64,000 nt of DNA, from NCBI RefSeq assembly GCF_010389155.1, contig NC_057764.1, positions 2,914,001 through 2,978,000 of the forward strand. The letters are read 5' to 3'. The position numbers and the translations under genes were made by a program. Shown one piece after another: positions 34,839 through 45,316 of this stretch. The DNA comes from Erigeron canadensis. Taxonomy: Eukaryota; Streptophyta; Magnoliopsida; Asterales; Asteraceae. The notes under the pieces were generated by a model. It searched no databases. It was not told the origin of the DNA and saw only the letters and a program-made list of their open reading frames with translations. Each line of letters starts with the position of its first letter. Within the stretch, counting starts at the first letter, position 1.

Positions 34839-36718
34839 GCTCAAAATAAAGATATTGTGGTGCATTCTAAAAGGCAAAAGATGTCTGAAAAGCCTAAAGT
34901 GAATCAATCAATCAGTGTCAATATGCCTCCTAGAATACGTTCTCGACCACCAGATTTATAGAGGTTTTATTCCCGTTTGAAGTCCAATGATGAGTGGTGT
35001 CGAGTGGGGGTTACTGTTGAAGCTGGGAATGAGGTTTTTGGAGCCGAGAAAACGTTGATCACATTATGCTATGAAGATTTGTATGACTTATTGACGGAAG
35101 GTTGGCTGGAGTCGAGCATCATTGCGGCATATATGAAGTAAGTTAAATATATATGCTTTCACTTTGTTGTATCTATAATGTCACTTTACTACCTATTGAA
35201 CTTTTTAGCGGACTACATTTGTTATTGTCCCAAAAGGCAAGGAACAACCGTTGTGCTTTTATACACCCGAATTCAATTGGCGATCTTCAGATACAGTCTT
35301 CACCTTCACATGTAACTCATCTAATCTATGATGCATTTACCGCATCACACAACAAAAACAAAGAGTTTTTCATTGCACCATGTATGGATTGGTAAGTACC
35401 TCTATCTAACTTCATTAACTGTTGTAAGATTTTAAGTTTCTAGTTTTAGTTTTATTGATAATAGTTATTATTTTGAATCAATTTAAATGATAGGAATCAT
35501 TGGGTGCTCTTACTGGTCTTGCGTAGAAGTCGCACTGTCTATGTTTTGGATTCAACCCATGCGAAATCTAAAAGGAAGCCAGAATTATATATGATCAATC
35601 ATTACTTGACAAGTAAGTAATTTATTGATATGTTATGTGTAATGTTTCCAGTTTTGGTTGCTGTCACGCTTTTAATATATACAACCTTGTTTATTTTATA
35701 TGTACTACTGTTTGCTTGTTCATAGTTAATAAGTTAATCTGTATTTTGTTGTTGGCAAGTTTTTTTATGCCCGGTGCCTGACAAGTGTATAGGCTAGTAC
35801 TTATGTAGTTAGGCAGTCGGGTGTAGTAAACCGGCTAGTAATGCTACTAGTATTCGTGTAGTCAGGCTCCCGTGTTTATATGTATAGTTAGACGGGTTAG
35901 TGTATGTATATGTTGGTGTGGTCTGTAGTTAAAGCTTGTTTTACATATTGTGTGTATATATGTTTGAATTAGGGTTAGGATTAGGTCGGTATGACCAAGA
36001 ATAATGTTGCTATTCAAAGTTTATCTAAAGTAATCGTGCATTATATGCTGCCAAAACAACTCTGTTATACTGCTGTTGCTGTCAAAGGTAATTGTATGTG
36101 GAATTATAGCGTTACACTACTGTTGCTGCTGTTTTCGTGTATATAATATCGTGTTACACTGCTGCTGCTTTTTATCTCTATATATAAAACAACTCTACTA
36201 TATTGCTGCTCTTTGTGTGTATATAATGAGTTCGTTATATATATATATATCTTTGGTTGTTGCCATATTAGATACCTACTTTTGTTGGATTGTTTTATAT
36301 GCATGCATTTGGTCCCGTGTTAGCTTTTGAAATTATGATACTTTTATACACTTGTTATGGCTGCTCTTTTGATATCGACTAAAACAATGTTTTTTTTTCT
36401 TTCATGGTATGCATTTTATTTGAGTTGACTATTTTTGTATGTTTATTTAATAGCTCAAACTAACATATTGTTTTCCATATAGGGCTATTATAAAATATAG
36501 TCCAAGTATTTTGGCTAGACCAGTGACATGGATCATGGCTGAGGTATATAGTTAATTATTTATTTTGCAACTTTATGTTTATGCTTTCATTTGTCTGATT
36601 GTTATATTTTCTTTACAATCTAGTGCAATTAGCAAAAGGAATCATGGGAGTGTGGCACTATATTTGCAAATGGTTGTGTCACTTTGTGATGGAACATCAA
36701 TATACTTTTCCTCAGAAG
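34839..36718 (+). pseudogene. Ulp1-like (C48) cysteine protease gene, CACTA-associated, broken
   Basis: Exons inferred from splice sites: 34839-35137, 35209-35391, 35494-35612, 36483-36543, 36624-36718. The protein reads TLITLCYEDLYDLLTEGW, AFIHPNSIGDL, FFIAPCMDW joined to NHWVLLLVLRRSRTVYVLDS, then YSPSILARPVTWIMAE and KESWECG. HW, the D of VLDS, Q, and C of WECG match the His-Asp-Gln-Cys set of C48 proteases, a domain common in plant CACTA and some Mutator elements. Breaks: a TAG near 34959, a frame problem at the 35612/36483 junction, a TAG in the CN-QKESWECG segment, and a one-base shift right after the catalytic Cys-Gly (next HYICKWLCHFVMEHQ). GT-AG sites are intact at most junctions. 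Exon 36483 is the least certain. Confidence 0.65.
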
Positions 36719-36719
36719 G

Positions 36720-37054
36720 TCTGTTTTAGATTTGTATTAAAATTTTCTTATTCTATATGAAACATGGTATTTTGTCAATCATTATGGTTTCATATATTGA
36801 TATTCATTTGTAACCTCCATGGAAAACACAATGTTTTTCGAAAGCTGAAGTGGATGGAATTGCTATCTCAATTGTCAAGCGGCTAAATATTTGCTACTTT
36901 AAACCATAGTATGTCTTTGTAAGCTTTAGATCTTAATTTATCCATAGCTAAGTAGATCTCTTTAACAAAGATGCTGCATATATGTATGTTATCTTTAATG
37001 TCTTCGAATATGTTTCATCTTGATGGTGTTTTTGTAAACTCACGGGGCATTTGG

Positions 37055-37056
<2 letters not shown>
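36720..37056. other. Interior of CACTA-like remnant
   Basis: Possible further decayed exon near 36844-36880 (gctgaagtggatggaattgc). Otherwise nothing clear. Confidence 0.35.

Positions 37057-37111
<55 letters not shown>
37057..37111. repeat. (AT)n(GT)n compound microsatellite
   Basis: Alternating AT units followed by about 18 GT units. The minus-strand frame 36948-37289 reads through it as Thr-His repeats and is an artefact. Confidence 0.95.
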
Positions 37112-37112
<1 letters not shown>

Positions 37113-37329
37113 ATGATCTTTGCTTTTTATATGATGTTTGAATGAATGAGTAAAGTCATAATAACATTGTGAGTATTGGTATGGATTATTAAAGTGTATA
37201 GGATAGTATAATTTGTAAGCTGTGCAGATGGCATACAGGACTGGTATACAGAACATATTTTTAGGAAAAATGTTATTGAAATCATACACGGTTGGGAAGC
37301 AAATATGTTAAAAAGTACTTTTCAGACAC

Positions 37330-37507
37330 AGTTATATTAGTGTTTCTTACACGGGTGAAGAACCGTGTCAAAAGATAACCCTTTTGACACGGGCATAAAA
37401 CCGTGTATAAAGGTGGTAAGCATTAGTTACACTACCCTTTTACACGGGCTCATAACCATGTCAAAAGATACTTTTCGACCGTGTCAAAAGTCAATTTTTT
37501 TGTAGTA
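37330..37507. mobile_element. CACTA-like terminus with subterminal repeats (right end)
   Basis: The minus strand starts TACTACAAAAAAATTGACTT, one base from the canonical CACTACAA start. Inside are repeated short motifs in both orientations: gacacgg / ccgtgtcaaaag, five or more copies between 37355 and 37490. CACTA elements carry exactly this kind of subterminal array. It probably bounds the element containing the C48 pseudogene; the other end was not found. Confidence 0.55.
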
Positions 37508-37950
37508 ATTGTTTCCTTACAGGCGTCATTTTATGGGTTGTGTCATCTGGGTCAGATTGGAAGGCATTTATATGTTGATAAACTTTGCATTTCGGTTAGC
37601 GAGCTATCCTTTATATCTTACGGGCGCATAAACTGAGTATCTAAAATGAAATAAGTCGATATGTCAAATTAGGATTCTTGAAAATAAAGTGTTTTACATC
37701 AACCCAATAATGTCTCCACACAAACTTTACCCATTTGACCAGTGAGCCAAGTCACTTGACCCAACCATGGCTATTAAAAAAAAACTTTAAAGAAAAAAAA
37801 AAAAAAAAAACGCACTGCTAACTTTACCTAATAGTCAACAAACTTGCGCAAATTCGAAGCAACTATATAGCATTATTAGAAGAGCTGTTCAGAAAATGTA
37901 AGTAGCAAACTCGGAGATAAGTTCTAGATGAAGGCCTTTAACTCCTAAAC
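37508..37950. other. Intergenic, nothing recognised
   Basis: Contains a 22-A run around 37789-37810. No coding signal. Confidence 0.5.
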
Positions 37951-37969
37951 AGTTGAACGAATAAAGTTT

Positions 37970-38504
37970 TTAATTTATATATATATATATACTAAAAACC
38001 AAGTTTTTTAATTTATATATATATACTAAAAACCAAGTGGATTTTTACAAGTTTCTATGCATAGGCCTACACATGCATGCAACTTTGAAATCTTTACTTT
38101 TTAACCCCCTAAAGATTTTACATTTTACATTTAAGCCCATCACCTTTTACTGCTTTACATTTTAACTCCATAAAGTTTTCTCTTTACTTTTTAACCTCCA
38201 AAGTTTTTTCTTTTTACAGTTTAGCCCATCAACTTTTACGTCTTTACCTTTTAACCCCCTAAAGTTTTTATCTTTTACATTTTAGCCTATCAATAAAATG
38301 CTTTATTGTTACAATGTCAAATAAATGTTTGTTGGTGACTTTTTCAAATTTGTACCAAAACATTGTCATCTGAAATGATAATCTACTTGAGTCTCGCCGC
38401 AAGGTGTGTAATATAATCTGCGGCAACATGTTTAAGCTTAATGAATCATTGTCCACGACGTTACTATAAAAGCTCCGCGGCAACACGCAGGTGTGTATTT
38501 CTAG
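37970..38504 (+). mobile_element. Helitron-like element, 3' end defined
   Basis: Ends ctccgcggcaacacgcaggt gtgtattt CTAG (38501-38504). A GC-rich hairpin region about 10 bp before CTAG is the classic Helitron 3' end. The interior has four loose repeats of ttttaaccccctaaagttttt / tttagcccatcaactttta (38095-38290). The 5' end is probably in the ttatatatatatactaaaaa tract at 37975-38030, which is itself duplicated, but no TC start is preserved. Confidence 0.6.
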
Positions 38505-39658
38505 CATGGGTCTAAAATGAAACTTACAAATGTTTTATCTATTACATAACATTACGAAAAGTATATTGTTAATTGAATTATTAATTACAGTATGTAGCAA
38601 TATTAGTATCGTCATTTAGAAGGTTTTGTGGATTTGAAAACACTTTTGATTTAGTCTTTTGACGCGTTTCGTATTCAGCTTAGTTTCAAAAGTTCAATAT
38701 TCGAGTATACTGAGATTATTATATGAAGCATGATATCAGTAATTTCAGTCCACGGTAAAAAAAAAAAAAATGTTACTTTTATTTGAACTATTATTATTAG
38801 CTCAATAGTGACCACTTCTGCTAATTAAAAGATGCATATGTTCAGATGCAACCAAAAACATCCTATTAAGTTCTCTCAAAAAGATTAACGAGAAATAGAA
38901 CATTTAGAGTCTCCACTTATGAAATGATCTAATATTAGGCGAAATAGGTTGGTTTTAATATGTATGGGTCAAAATGTCAAAGGTCAATCCCAGGCACCAT
39001 GACGCAAAAGGTGGGGTTTCAGTTTAGTTTTGTGCGGAACTAGATATTAATGGTCAACACAAAAGGTACCTTTAATGGGCTGCTCGTGACTTAGGAACTA
39101 AACAAATTCGTTAATGGATGGCTAGCGCAGCCTGCTGCCCTGCTCTATCCTTGAGAATGTTGAGTTATTCACTTTTGTTAAGATTGACATGAACAACCGA
39201 GAACTCGATGTCTTCCCCTCTCGACCACCACACCTTTCTACTATGTTGTTATCGTTGTGCATTAATAATACTTATCAACAATGTTTTTTTAACGTTATGT
39301 TTCTATGAAGAGATGGTTGTTATAGCGGCTGTCTCCATTGTGGGTGCTTTTTCATTTTACCCCTAACATTTGTTCATTAACAACTGTAACTTCAAACATA
39401 AAAACTAATCTTTGATAAAAACCAAATTGGGGATAAATTTGGTACAAGTAAAACCAAAATGTCCGTAATAGAATTTGGTTGTGTTTGGCCACGTCTACAC
39501 AAACAAATCTGACATTGAACAACTGGTAAACCACTCGACAACAGACATCTTTGTCAAGGATCTTCGGTTCAAGTTGCTGCGGTAATATGTAATGATGAAT
39601 GAAAAGACGCAATTGTTATTCAACAGAACCAGTTGAACATCATAGAAGATCATCAACG
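38505..39658. other. Region downstream of the 3xHMG-box gene
   Basis: Probably contains the 3' UTR in its right part (about 39350-39658). No other gene is supported. The minus-strand frame 39352-39612 lies in this UTR and resembles no protein I know. Confidence 0.5.
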
Positions 39659-42305
39659 CTAGTTATCATTAGGGATCTCTGCAGCATTCTTGTTATACTC
39701 TGCAATTTCCTTCTTGTAAATTTCCATAGCTTCTGCAGCCTCACTGTTCCATTTCTGTTTCTGTTCTTCACTTAAATCTTTCCACTTCACCGAAATGAGA
39801 GCAGTGAGTTGGGCATTGCTGATTCCTGGCTTCTCTTTCGACAGATCCTTCCTTGTCTCTTTGCTGGTAAATCCAAACACATGATTATCAATGAATATGC
39901 TAAAGAACTTTATAAGAGCTAAATCTTGAAATGGGCAACTGTTTGAGCCATCATATCTTGAAATGGATATCAAAGAAGCTACCTGAACAGGAGAAATGAA
40001 GATGGAGGGCGCTTGGGCTTGCTAGGATCATCGATTCTCTTGTTTTTCTTCTCTTCCTTCTTTTTGTTCTTCTTATCTTTTGTCTTCTACAAAAATAACA
40101 AGAAAATCTCGATTAAGTGACATCTTAAAAGCCATTAAGAGAACCAAACAATAACATCTAAAATAAGGACGCTAACCTTAATGATGGTTTCGGTTTTCTC
40201 TTTTTTTCTAAGCAACTGTAAAGCTTCCTGCTTTAAAACTTTCAAAAGCTCATCTTCTTCCTTCTTGGCTATTTCAGCTTCCTCTTCTTTATTCTGCTTG
40301 TAAACTTCCATTTCTTGTGTATATTTTACATTATTCGCCTTTGCTATTTTTTCATAGTGAGATTTTTGCTCCTCTGTCATGTTCTTCCATTCTTCTCCTG
40401 TTATCTTAGCAATCTGCCAACACCAAATATTAATTACCTCCACAATACTCTTAATTTCCACCACATATATTTGATATGTAAAGGACACAAGTTGTGACTA
40501 ATTTGATCCTCCAAATATTAATTACCTCCACAACACTCTTATTTTCAGCAATCAAAGCAGCGCGCCTCTCCTTTATAAACAAGAAATACGCAGACTCTGG
40601 ACGTTTTGGCTTCAATGGATCTTTCTCCTTCCTGTATGCAGAAAAATTCATCAACTTACAAACAAAAATGACTCATAACCAAACCACAAAGTGTATCACA
40701 TTCACATATTTAAGATTAAGATCGAAGTAAATAGGATAACTACTTGTTCTTCTTGTTATCTCCCTCATTCTCAGCTTCTTGTTTAAACTGCATATATTGC
40801 TCAAGCAACTCCATAGCTGTTTTCTGCTTCTGTTCTTCATTCAAGAGCTTCATAGCTTCATTTTCTCTCTTTTCGTTGTCCACAATTTTCGAATACACCA
40901 CCTTCTCAATCTGATATTTCTCCTCATAAGGCTTTTTCTCTTCAGGCGTTACCATCTTCCATTTCCCACCCAAAATGCTTGCTATTTCACTGAACTCTGC
41001 ATCTGGGTTTTCGTTCTTCACCTACAAAAGATCATTAAAGTTTTCACAATGTCATCAAGTTTCTCACATGTTTCATAACCATAGATTTGCCACACACAAA
41101 AAAAAAACCCAAAATACTAGAGAAAAGTTTGCTGCTTGCCTCAGTCCAATGCTCCTTGCACCACATAATGTAAGGAGTTGCTGGCTTTTTAGTATCTTGG
41201 CCACCCTTCTTCTTCTTGGTCACTTGATCTTTGTCTTTCACAGATTGCAAAAGGGGCAGTGTCTGCAATAGATAGAAAACAGATGATCGATTTCATAGTT
41301 TTTAAGTTTCCCAATTCAAGAACCAATCATCAAGCCCAACAAAGATTTTAAGCACCCCAACATTACACTTCAAGATACATAACGCAGTCCCGAAAAACAA
41401 GAACATTGCATATAAATCGCTATACAGACCAGATTATTACTACCCTCATATAAGATGCAACCGAAAATTTAAAGAACCCTATCTACGCAATGGTAGCGAT
41501 AATGGGTCGAGTATCTATATAAACACCCTAGCTTATAAATCAAGAACTTTCATTATTGACAATCAAGAATTTCAAGAGCAAGAATCGAAACACAAGAAAT
41601 GTTTCTGACAGGTAATTAAAACCCTAATTATAAATTGTCCTATAATTCCCAATTTAAGATACAAACCCTAATTATAAATTATCCAATAATTCCCAATTTA
41701 AGATACAAACCCTAATTATAAATTATCCAATAATTCCCAATTTAAGTTACAAACCCTAATTTAATTGAAACCCAAAACCAAGAACCAAGATTCTGTCAGT
41801 TCCCTTATATCAAAAGATTATATAAAAAGCATGCATTTTTATAAATCTGGAAAGATTATATAAAAAAGGGTTAGTGATATACCACAGTGGGTTTGAATTC
41901 TTTCATTTTCTGCAACTTTTTAAGCTCCAATTTAACCTTTTTTTGTTCTTCGTTACAAGACTCGAGTTCTTGTTCCTTCAATTTCAACATCTCTTCAACC
42001 TGTTGTTTCTCGAGTGTCATCTTTTCAAGTTTCACTTGCATTTCTTGAAATTCTTTTTCGAATGTGACTTCCGGTTGTATTGGCTTTTTTGATTTTGATG
42101 ATTTCTTGGTTTTTAGAGATTTGTTTTGTGAAAGGGGATCCACGTTTTCTTTACCTGCAGAGTTCTGCAGTATCAATGATGGCTGAGAGATCGATCCTGT
42201 GACGATATTGGATTCATTTTGTGAAAGGGTTAGTGGGTTCAGTGGCTTTCGGGTTTTCTTCTTTGTCGGAACGTGGATCTGTTCAGCGGTTGCAATATCG
42301 GCCAT
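39659..42305 (-). CDS. 3xHMG-box chromatin protein (HMGB6/HMGB13 class)
   Basis: Seven exons, all joined in phase: 41883-42305, 41140-41262, 40744-41021, 40526-40631, 40177-40413, 39983-40086, 39659-39863 (1476 nt, 491 residues plus stop). Exon 1 encodes a basic N-terminus and a coiled coil (about residues 79-135). Three HMG boxes follow: box 1 about 166-235 (KKPATPYIMWCKEHW), box 2 about 281-350 (KPKRPESAYFLFIKERR), box 3 about 408-475 (KPKRPPSSFLLFSKE). Three boxes in one protein is the signature of plant 3xHMG-box1/2, DNA-bending chromosomal proteins made in mitosis that bind condensed chromosomes; Arabidopsis members are about 450 residues. Intron 2 has a GC donor; the others are GT-AG. 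The ATG at 42305 is preferred over an upstream in-frame ATG at 42410 because a TATA-like sequence lies between them and the protein then starts MADIATAEQ. Confidence 0.93.
41619..41762. repeat. 44-bp tandem repeat with telo-box motifs in intron 1
   Basis: aaaccctaa begins units at 41619, 41663, 41707 and 41751; the fourth unit is partial. Each unit continues ttataaatt..ccaataattccc. aaaccctaa is the plant telo-box, a cis-element known from genes of dividing cells. Here it lies within intron 1 of the 3xHMG-box gene (41263-41882). Confidence 0.85.
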
Positions 42306-42378
42306 TTTTTGTTTGTGATTTTCAGATGTAAAAAGACGGATATTTTGCAGATTCAAATAGTATGATAGTTGATACAGG

Positions 42379-42386
42379 GTTTTATA
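42379..42386 (-). promoter_or_regulatory. Probable TATA box of the 3xHMG-box gene
   Basis: The minus strand reads ttataaaa, about 75 bp upstream of the ATG at 42305 and just downstream of the MSA element. Confidence 0.45.
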
Positions 42387-42398
42387 ATATGGAGCCTT

Positions 42399-42409
42399 TC
42401 TAACGGTCA
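42399..42409 (+). promoter_or_regulatory. MSA (mitosis-specific activator) element
   Basis: tctaacggtca matches the MSA consensus YCYAACGGYYA at all 11 positions. It starts 94 bp upstream of the start codon, in reverse orientation to the gene. MYB3R factors bind MSA elements and drive G2/M expression. That fits the known mitotic expression of 3xHMG-box genes. Confidence 0.75.
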
Positions 42410-42429
42410 TGTTTGTGAATTCAAAAAAA

Positions 42430-42957
42430 TTTGAAATATTTATTTTACCGCTTAGACTAAATTAAGGTTATATTTGGTATTGTATTCACTATTTACAATA
42501 TAAAAATCAGAGTATATTAGATGTTAGGCGAAACTTGTGCGTTGCACCGTTCTATTTACTTTTTTACGTAATTCATCGTAAATGACAACAATAAAAAAAA
42601 TGTTATAACGAAACGTGAATAGTTATATATAATAAAATAGATGTTAATAAGAATTAAACAATAAAATAGAATTAGTCATAAAAATGTTCACAAAATGAAG
42701 GTACAAAATGAAATACATTCCATCGTTGAACTTCAAAGAAACAACATCAAAGTCAAATCGTTGATATTCTTTTTCAACCCGAGGAAATATAAGCCATTTG
42801 ATTACAATCAAAACACTTCATTTTAACAGCAATAAAGCCGACAATAATCGCACCATTGACAAAAATGGCAAAATGGATGGATAAGTCATGTTGGGCTAAC
42901 CCTCAAGAACTCCTTATATGATTTTACTTTATATAACTATTTGGTTAAAAATGATAC
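42430..42957. other. Upstream intergenic DNA
   Basis: AT-rich. A possible decayed Helitron end lies near 42513-42546 (attag ... gtgcgttgcacc). No gene. Confidence 0.4.
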
Positions 42958-43462
42958 TTTAATTTAGAGAAATTATCACAAATCGTCTATGTGGTTTGCT
43001 CGATTCGCATTTTCATCCCTGTACTTTTTTTTTTTATCATTAGGCATCCCTAGGCTTTTTATTTTCATTACCAGTCGTCCCTCAGACAAACGTCCGTCAC
43101 TTTTTATCCATTAATGCCTTCACGTGCTTGCCACGTGAGGGTAAAATCGTCCATTTCAACAAAAAAAAATAAACCACAGGGACTAATTTTCTCCTTCCTC
43201 ATAAATTACATTAGATTTTAGTGAATTTGTAAATACATAAACATAACTGTAAATCTATATCTATGTCCCTGTATACATATTTTTGTGTAAAAATAATCAT
43301 ACATTTTCATACCTTCACATCTTCAGAATTTCTTCCCAAAAGACATTCATACACATATATATGTTTACATTTGTTATTACTCCCCAAAGTAATCACTCAA
43401 CAAATAAGATCATTCCTAAATTTCAATTTTTCCAACAAAAAATCTAATCAACAAAACAATAA

Positions 43463-43493
<31 letters not shown>

Positions 43494-44392
43494 CACGATC
43501 TATCTAAATGAAATCTCATGAAATAAAGAAAATCTCGTGAAAACCCACCATGGTTGGTCGACGGTAGCACCAAATCTGGGTTATGCTTCCGAATGAAAAC
43601 AAAAAAGATTGAATCTTTGATGTGGGTTTCCATCCTCAATATTAAAACTTGTATTAAACATGAGGGAAAGAAAAGAATAAAGATGAACAAGAGGGAAACG
43701 GATGGTGGTGGTGATGGTTAGCCGACGACGGTGGTTATGGTGATGGCAACGGTGGCTTGTGGTGGCAGGGGATAGGCCTACGGCGATGATAGAGGTGGCA
43801 TTTACTGGGCCTGTGGTGGTGGCAGTGGTGGATTGTGGTGGTGAAGGTTGGGAATTGTGATGGTAAGTTTAATTATGTGAGGGATTCATAGGTCAGTAGC
43901 AATAAACAAAGTTAATTATGTGGAAGCACTGCAAAAGGGTATAGTCTTGGAGTGAATTTAACAATCTAACACCTTTTGCTTTGAAGTCTCGTTGTATATA
44001 GCTTACAAATTGTACATGTATCTGGTAAAGGATTGGTTGTTATTGGTTTTTTTTTTTTTTTTTTAACATTTGTTATTGTTTTTATTGTCGAGGGAATCTG
44101 TGTTTTATTTTCTTGTCATGTTAAAGATGAGGTTGATGATGATGTTGATTGAGAGTCCCCACCATAAATAGTCCTTGTGGTTTGTTTTTAATGAATATGG
44201 ACGATTTTACCCTCACGTGTCAAGCACGTGAGGGCATTAATGGATAAGAAGTGACGGACGTTTGTATGAGGGACGACTAGCAATAAAAATGAAAAGCCCA
44301 GGGATGCCTAATGATAAATAAAAAAGTACAGGGATAAAAATGCGAATTGAGCAAACGACAGGGACGATTTGTGATAATTTCTCTTTAATTTA
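42958..44392. mobile_element. Mutator-like element, 1417 bp, perfect 9-bp target duplication
   Basis: The element is 42967-44383, flanked by TTTAATTTA at 42958-42966 and 44384-44392. The TIRs are about 195 bp each, starting gagaaattatcacaaatcg, and include gtccctcagacaaacgtccg and cacgtgagggtaaaatcgtcc. The interior is non-coding: an AT-rich part, then a tract rich in ggtggt/gatggtg near 43700-43860, which gives no convincing frame. It is the same family as 28162-33515. Confidence 0.93.
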
Positions 44393-45279
44393 TTTGACAA
44401 TCTAATTTTTCAAATAAATATACCTAGAAGGAACTATGCATTGAAAAACTAACTTTTTAGTCATTTGACGATCCCTATTAATCTATCGAGTATTATATTC
44501 GACTCATGAGATCAACGAAAACCGGATCCACCAAATCAACATGTCTAGGCACTCTGTTGATGAGTTTGAAAAAATGTACCAAATATAACTTGCGTATAGT
44601 GTTAACAATTAATAGGTCGTAGTGGAATTGAGAAGGTTATCTTACGGTACATAATTTGTGATACGCTCTTCCAGAGTGTTGAAATGTGTGATTTCAAAGT
44701 CATGATATTTTTCTAATGTTTTTGGTAATTTTGTTTAACTTTTTTTTTTTATGAACTTATTACTTACTACATTTGATTATATGAATAGTACTAAATTAAA
44801 TTCGTGTACATTAGAGAGAAATAATTTAAAAGTTCTTTCAAGATGACCACGTTGTTTTAACTCTTAACAAAACATAAATAAATTTATATTCATCTCATAA
44901 ATTTTCGTGTTTTGGGTACCTTCTTTCTCAGTTTGATGCTATGCAGTTTGATAAACATCATAAACTGTCAACAACAAATTGGGAAAATTGGGAAAAATTA
45001 ACTGTTACTTTCTTCAAAATGGTAAACAAAACTCTCAAATAAAACCGTGTATCGAAGTGATTAACCCCACTGTAAACCTCAACGGACTAGCTGCCCCTGT
45101 TGACCCTTAAAGCAATGATGATGTCACAAAATTCTCTGAAATCTGAAACCCACTCATATTCCCACCATTATCAATCTTTATAACTCCATCGCCCAAACGC
45201 ACATACATTCACGACGATACCCCCTACCATTATCCATCACTATACCCACAATCAGAACAAACCCAAGTTGTCTTATTTT
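44393..45279. other. Intergenic, nothing recognised
   Basis: 45110-45250 is less AT-rich and has the look of a plant promoter or 5' UTR (tataactccatcgccc), but no gene follows. Confidence 0.4.
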
Positions 45280-45316
45280 ACTTTTCTTCTTAAATATCTA
45301 AATTAAGAAGAAAAGT
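45280..45316. repeat. Perfect 14-bp inverted repeat (hairpin)
   Basis: acttttcttcttaa at 45280-45293 pairs with ttaagaagaaaagt at 45303-45316, with a 9-bp loop. It has no U-rich tail and no neighbouring gene, so a terminator role is not claimed. Confidence 0.8.

Noticed and set aside
36948..37289. Minus-strand 113-codon frame with Thr-His repeats
   Set aside because: Created by the GT microsatellite at 37057-37111.
39352..39612. Minus-strand 86-codon frame just downstream of the 3xHMG-box gene
   Set aside because: Lies where the 3' UTR is expected and has no family signal.
42306..42410. Upstream in-frame ATG extending the 3xHMG-box protein by 35 residues
   Set aside because: A TATA-like box and the MSA element fall inside this extension, and the added residues do not look like the family N-terminus.
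42513..42546. Helitron 3' end near attag...gtgcgttgcacc
   Set aside because: The CTAG is altered and the stem is weak, so it was left out as a separate feature.
45280..45316. Transcription terminator
   Set aside because: The perfect stem has no U-tract and no gene upstream; plant Pol II genes do not use such terminators.
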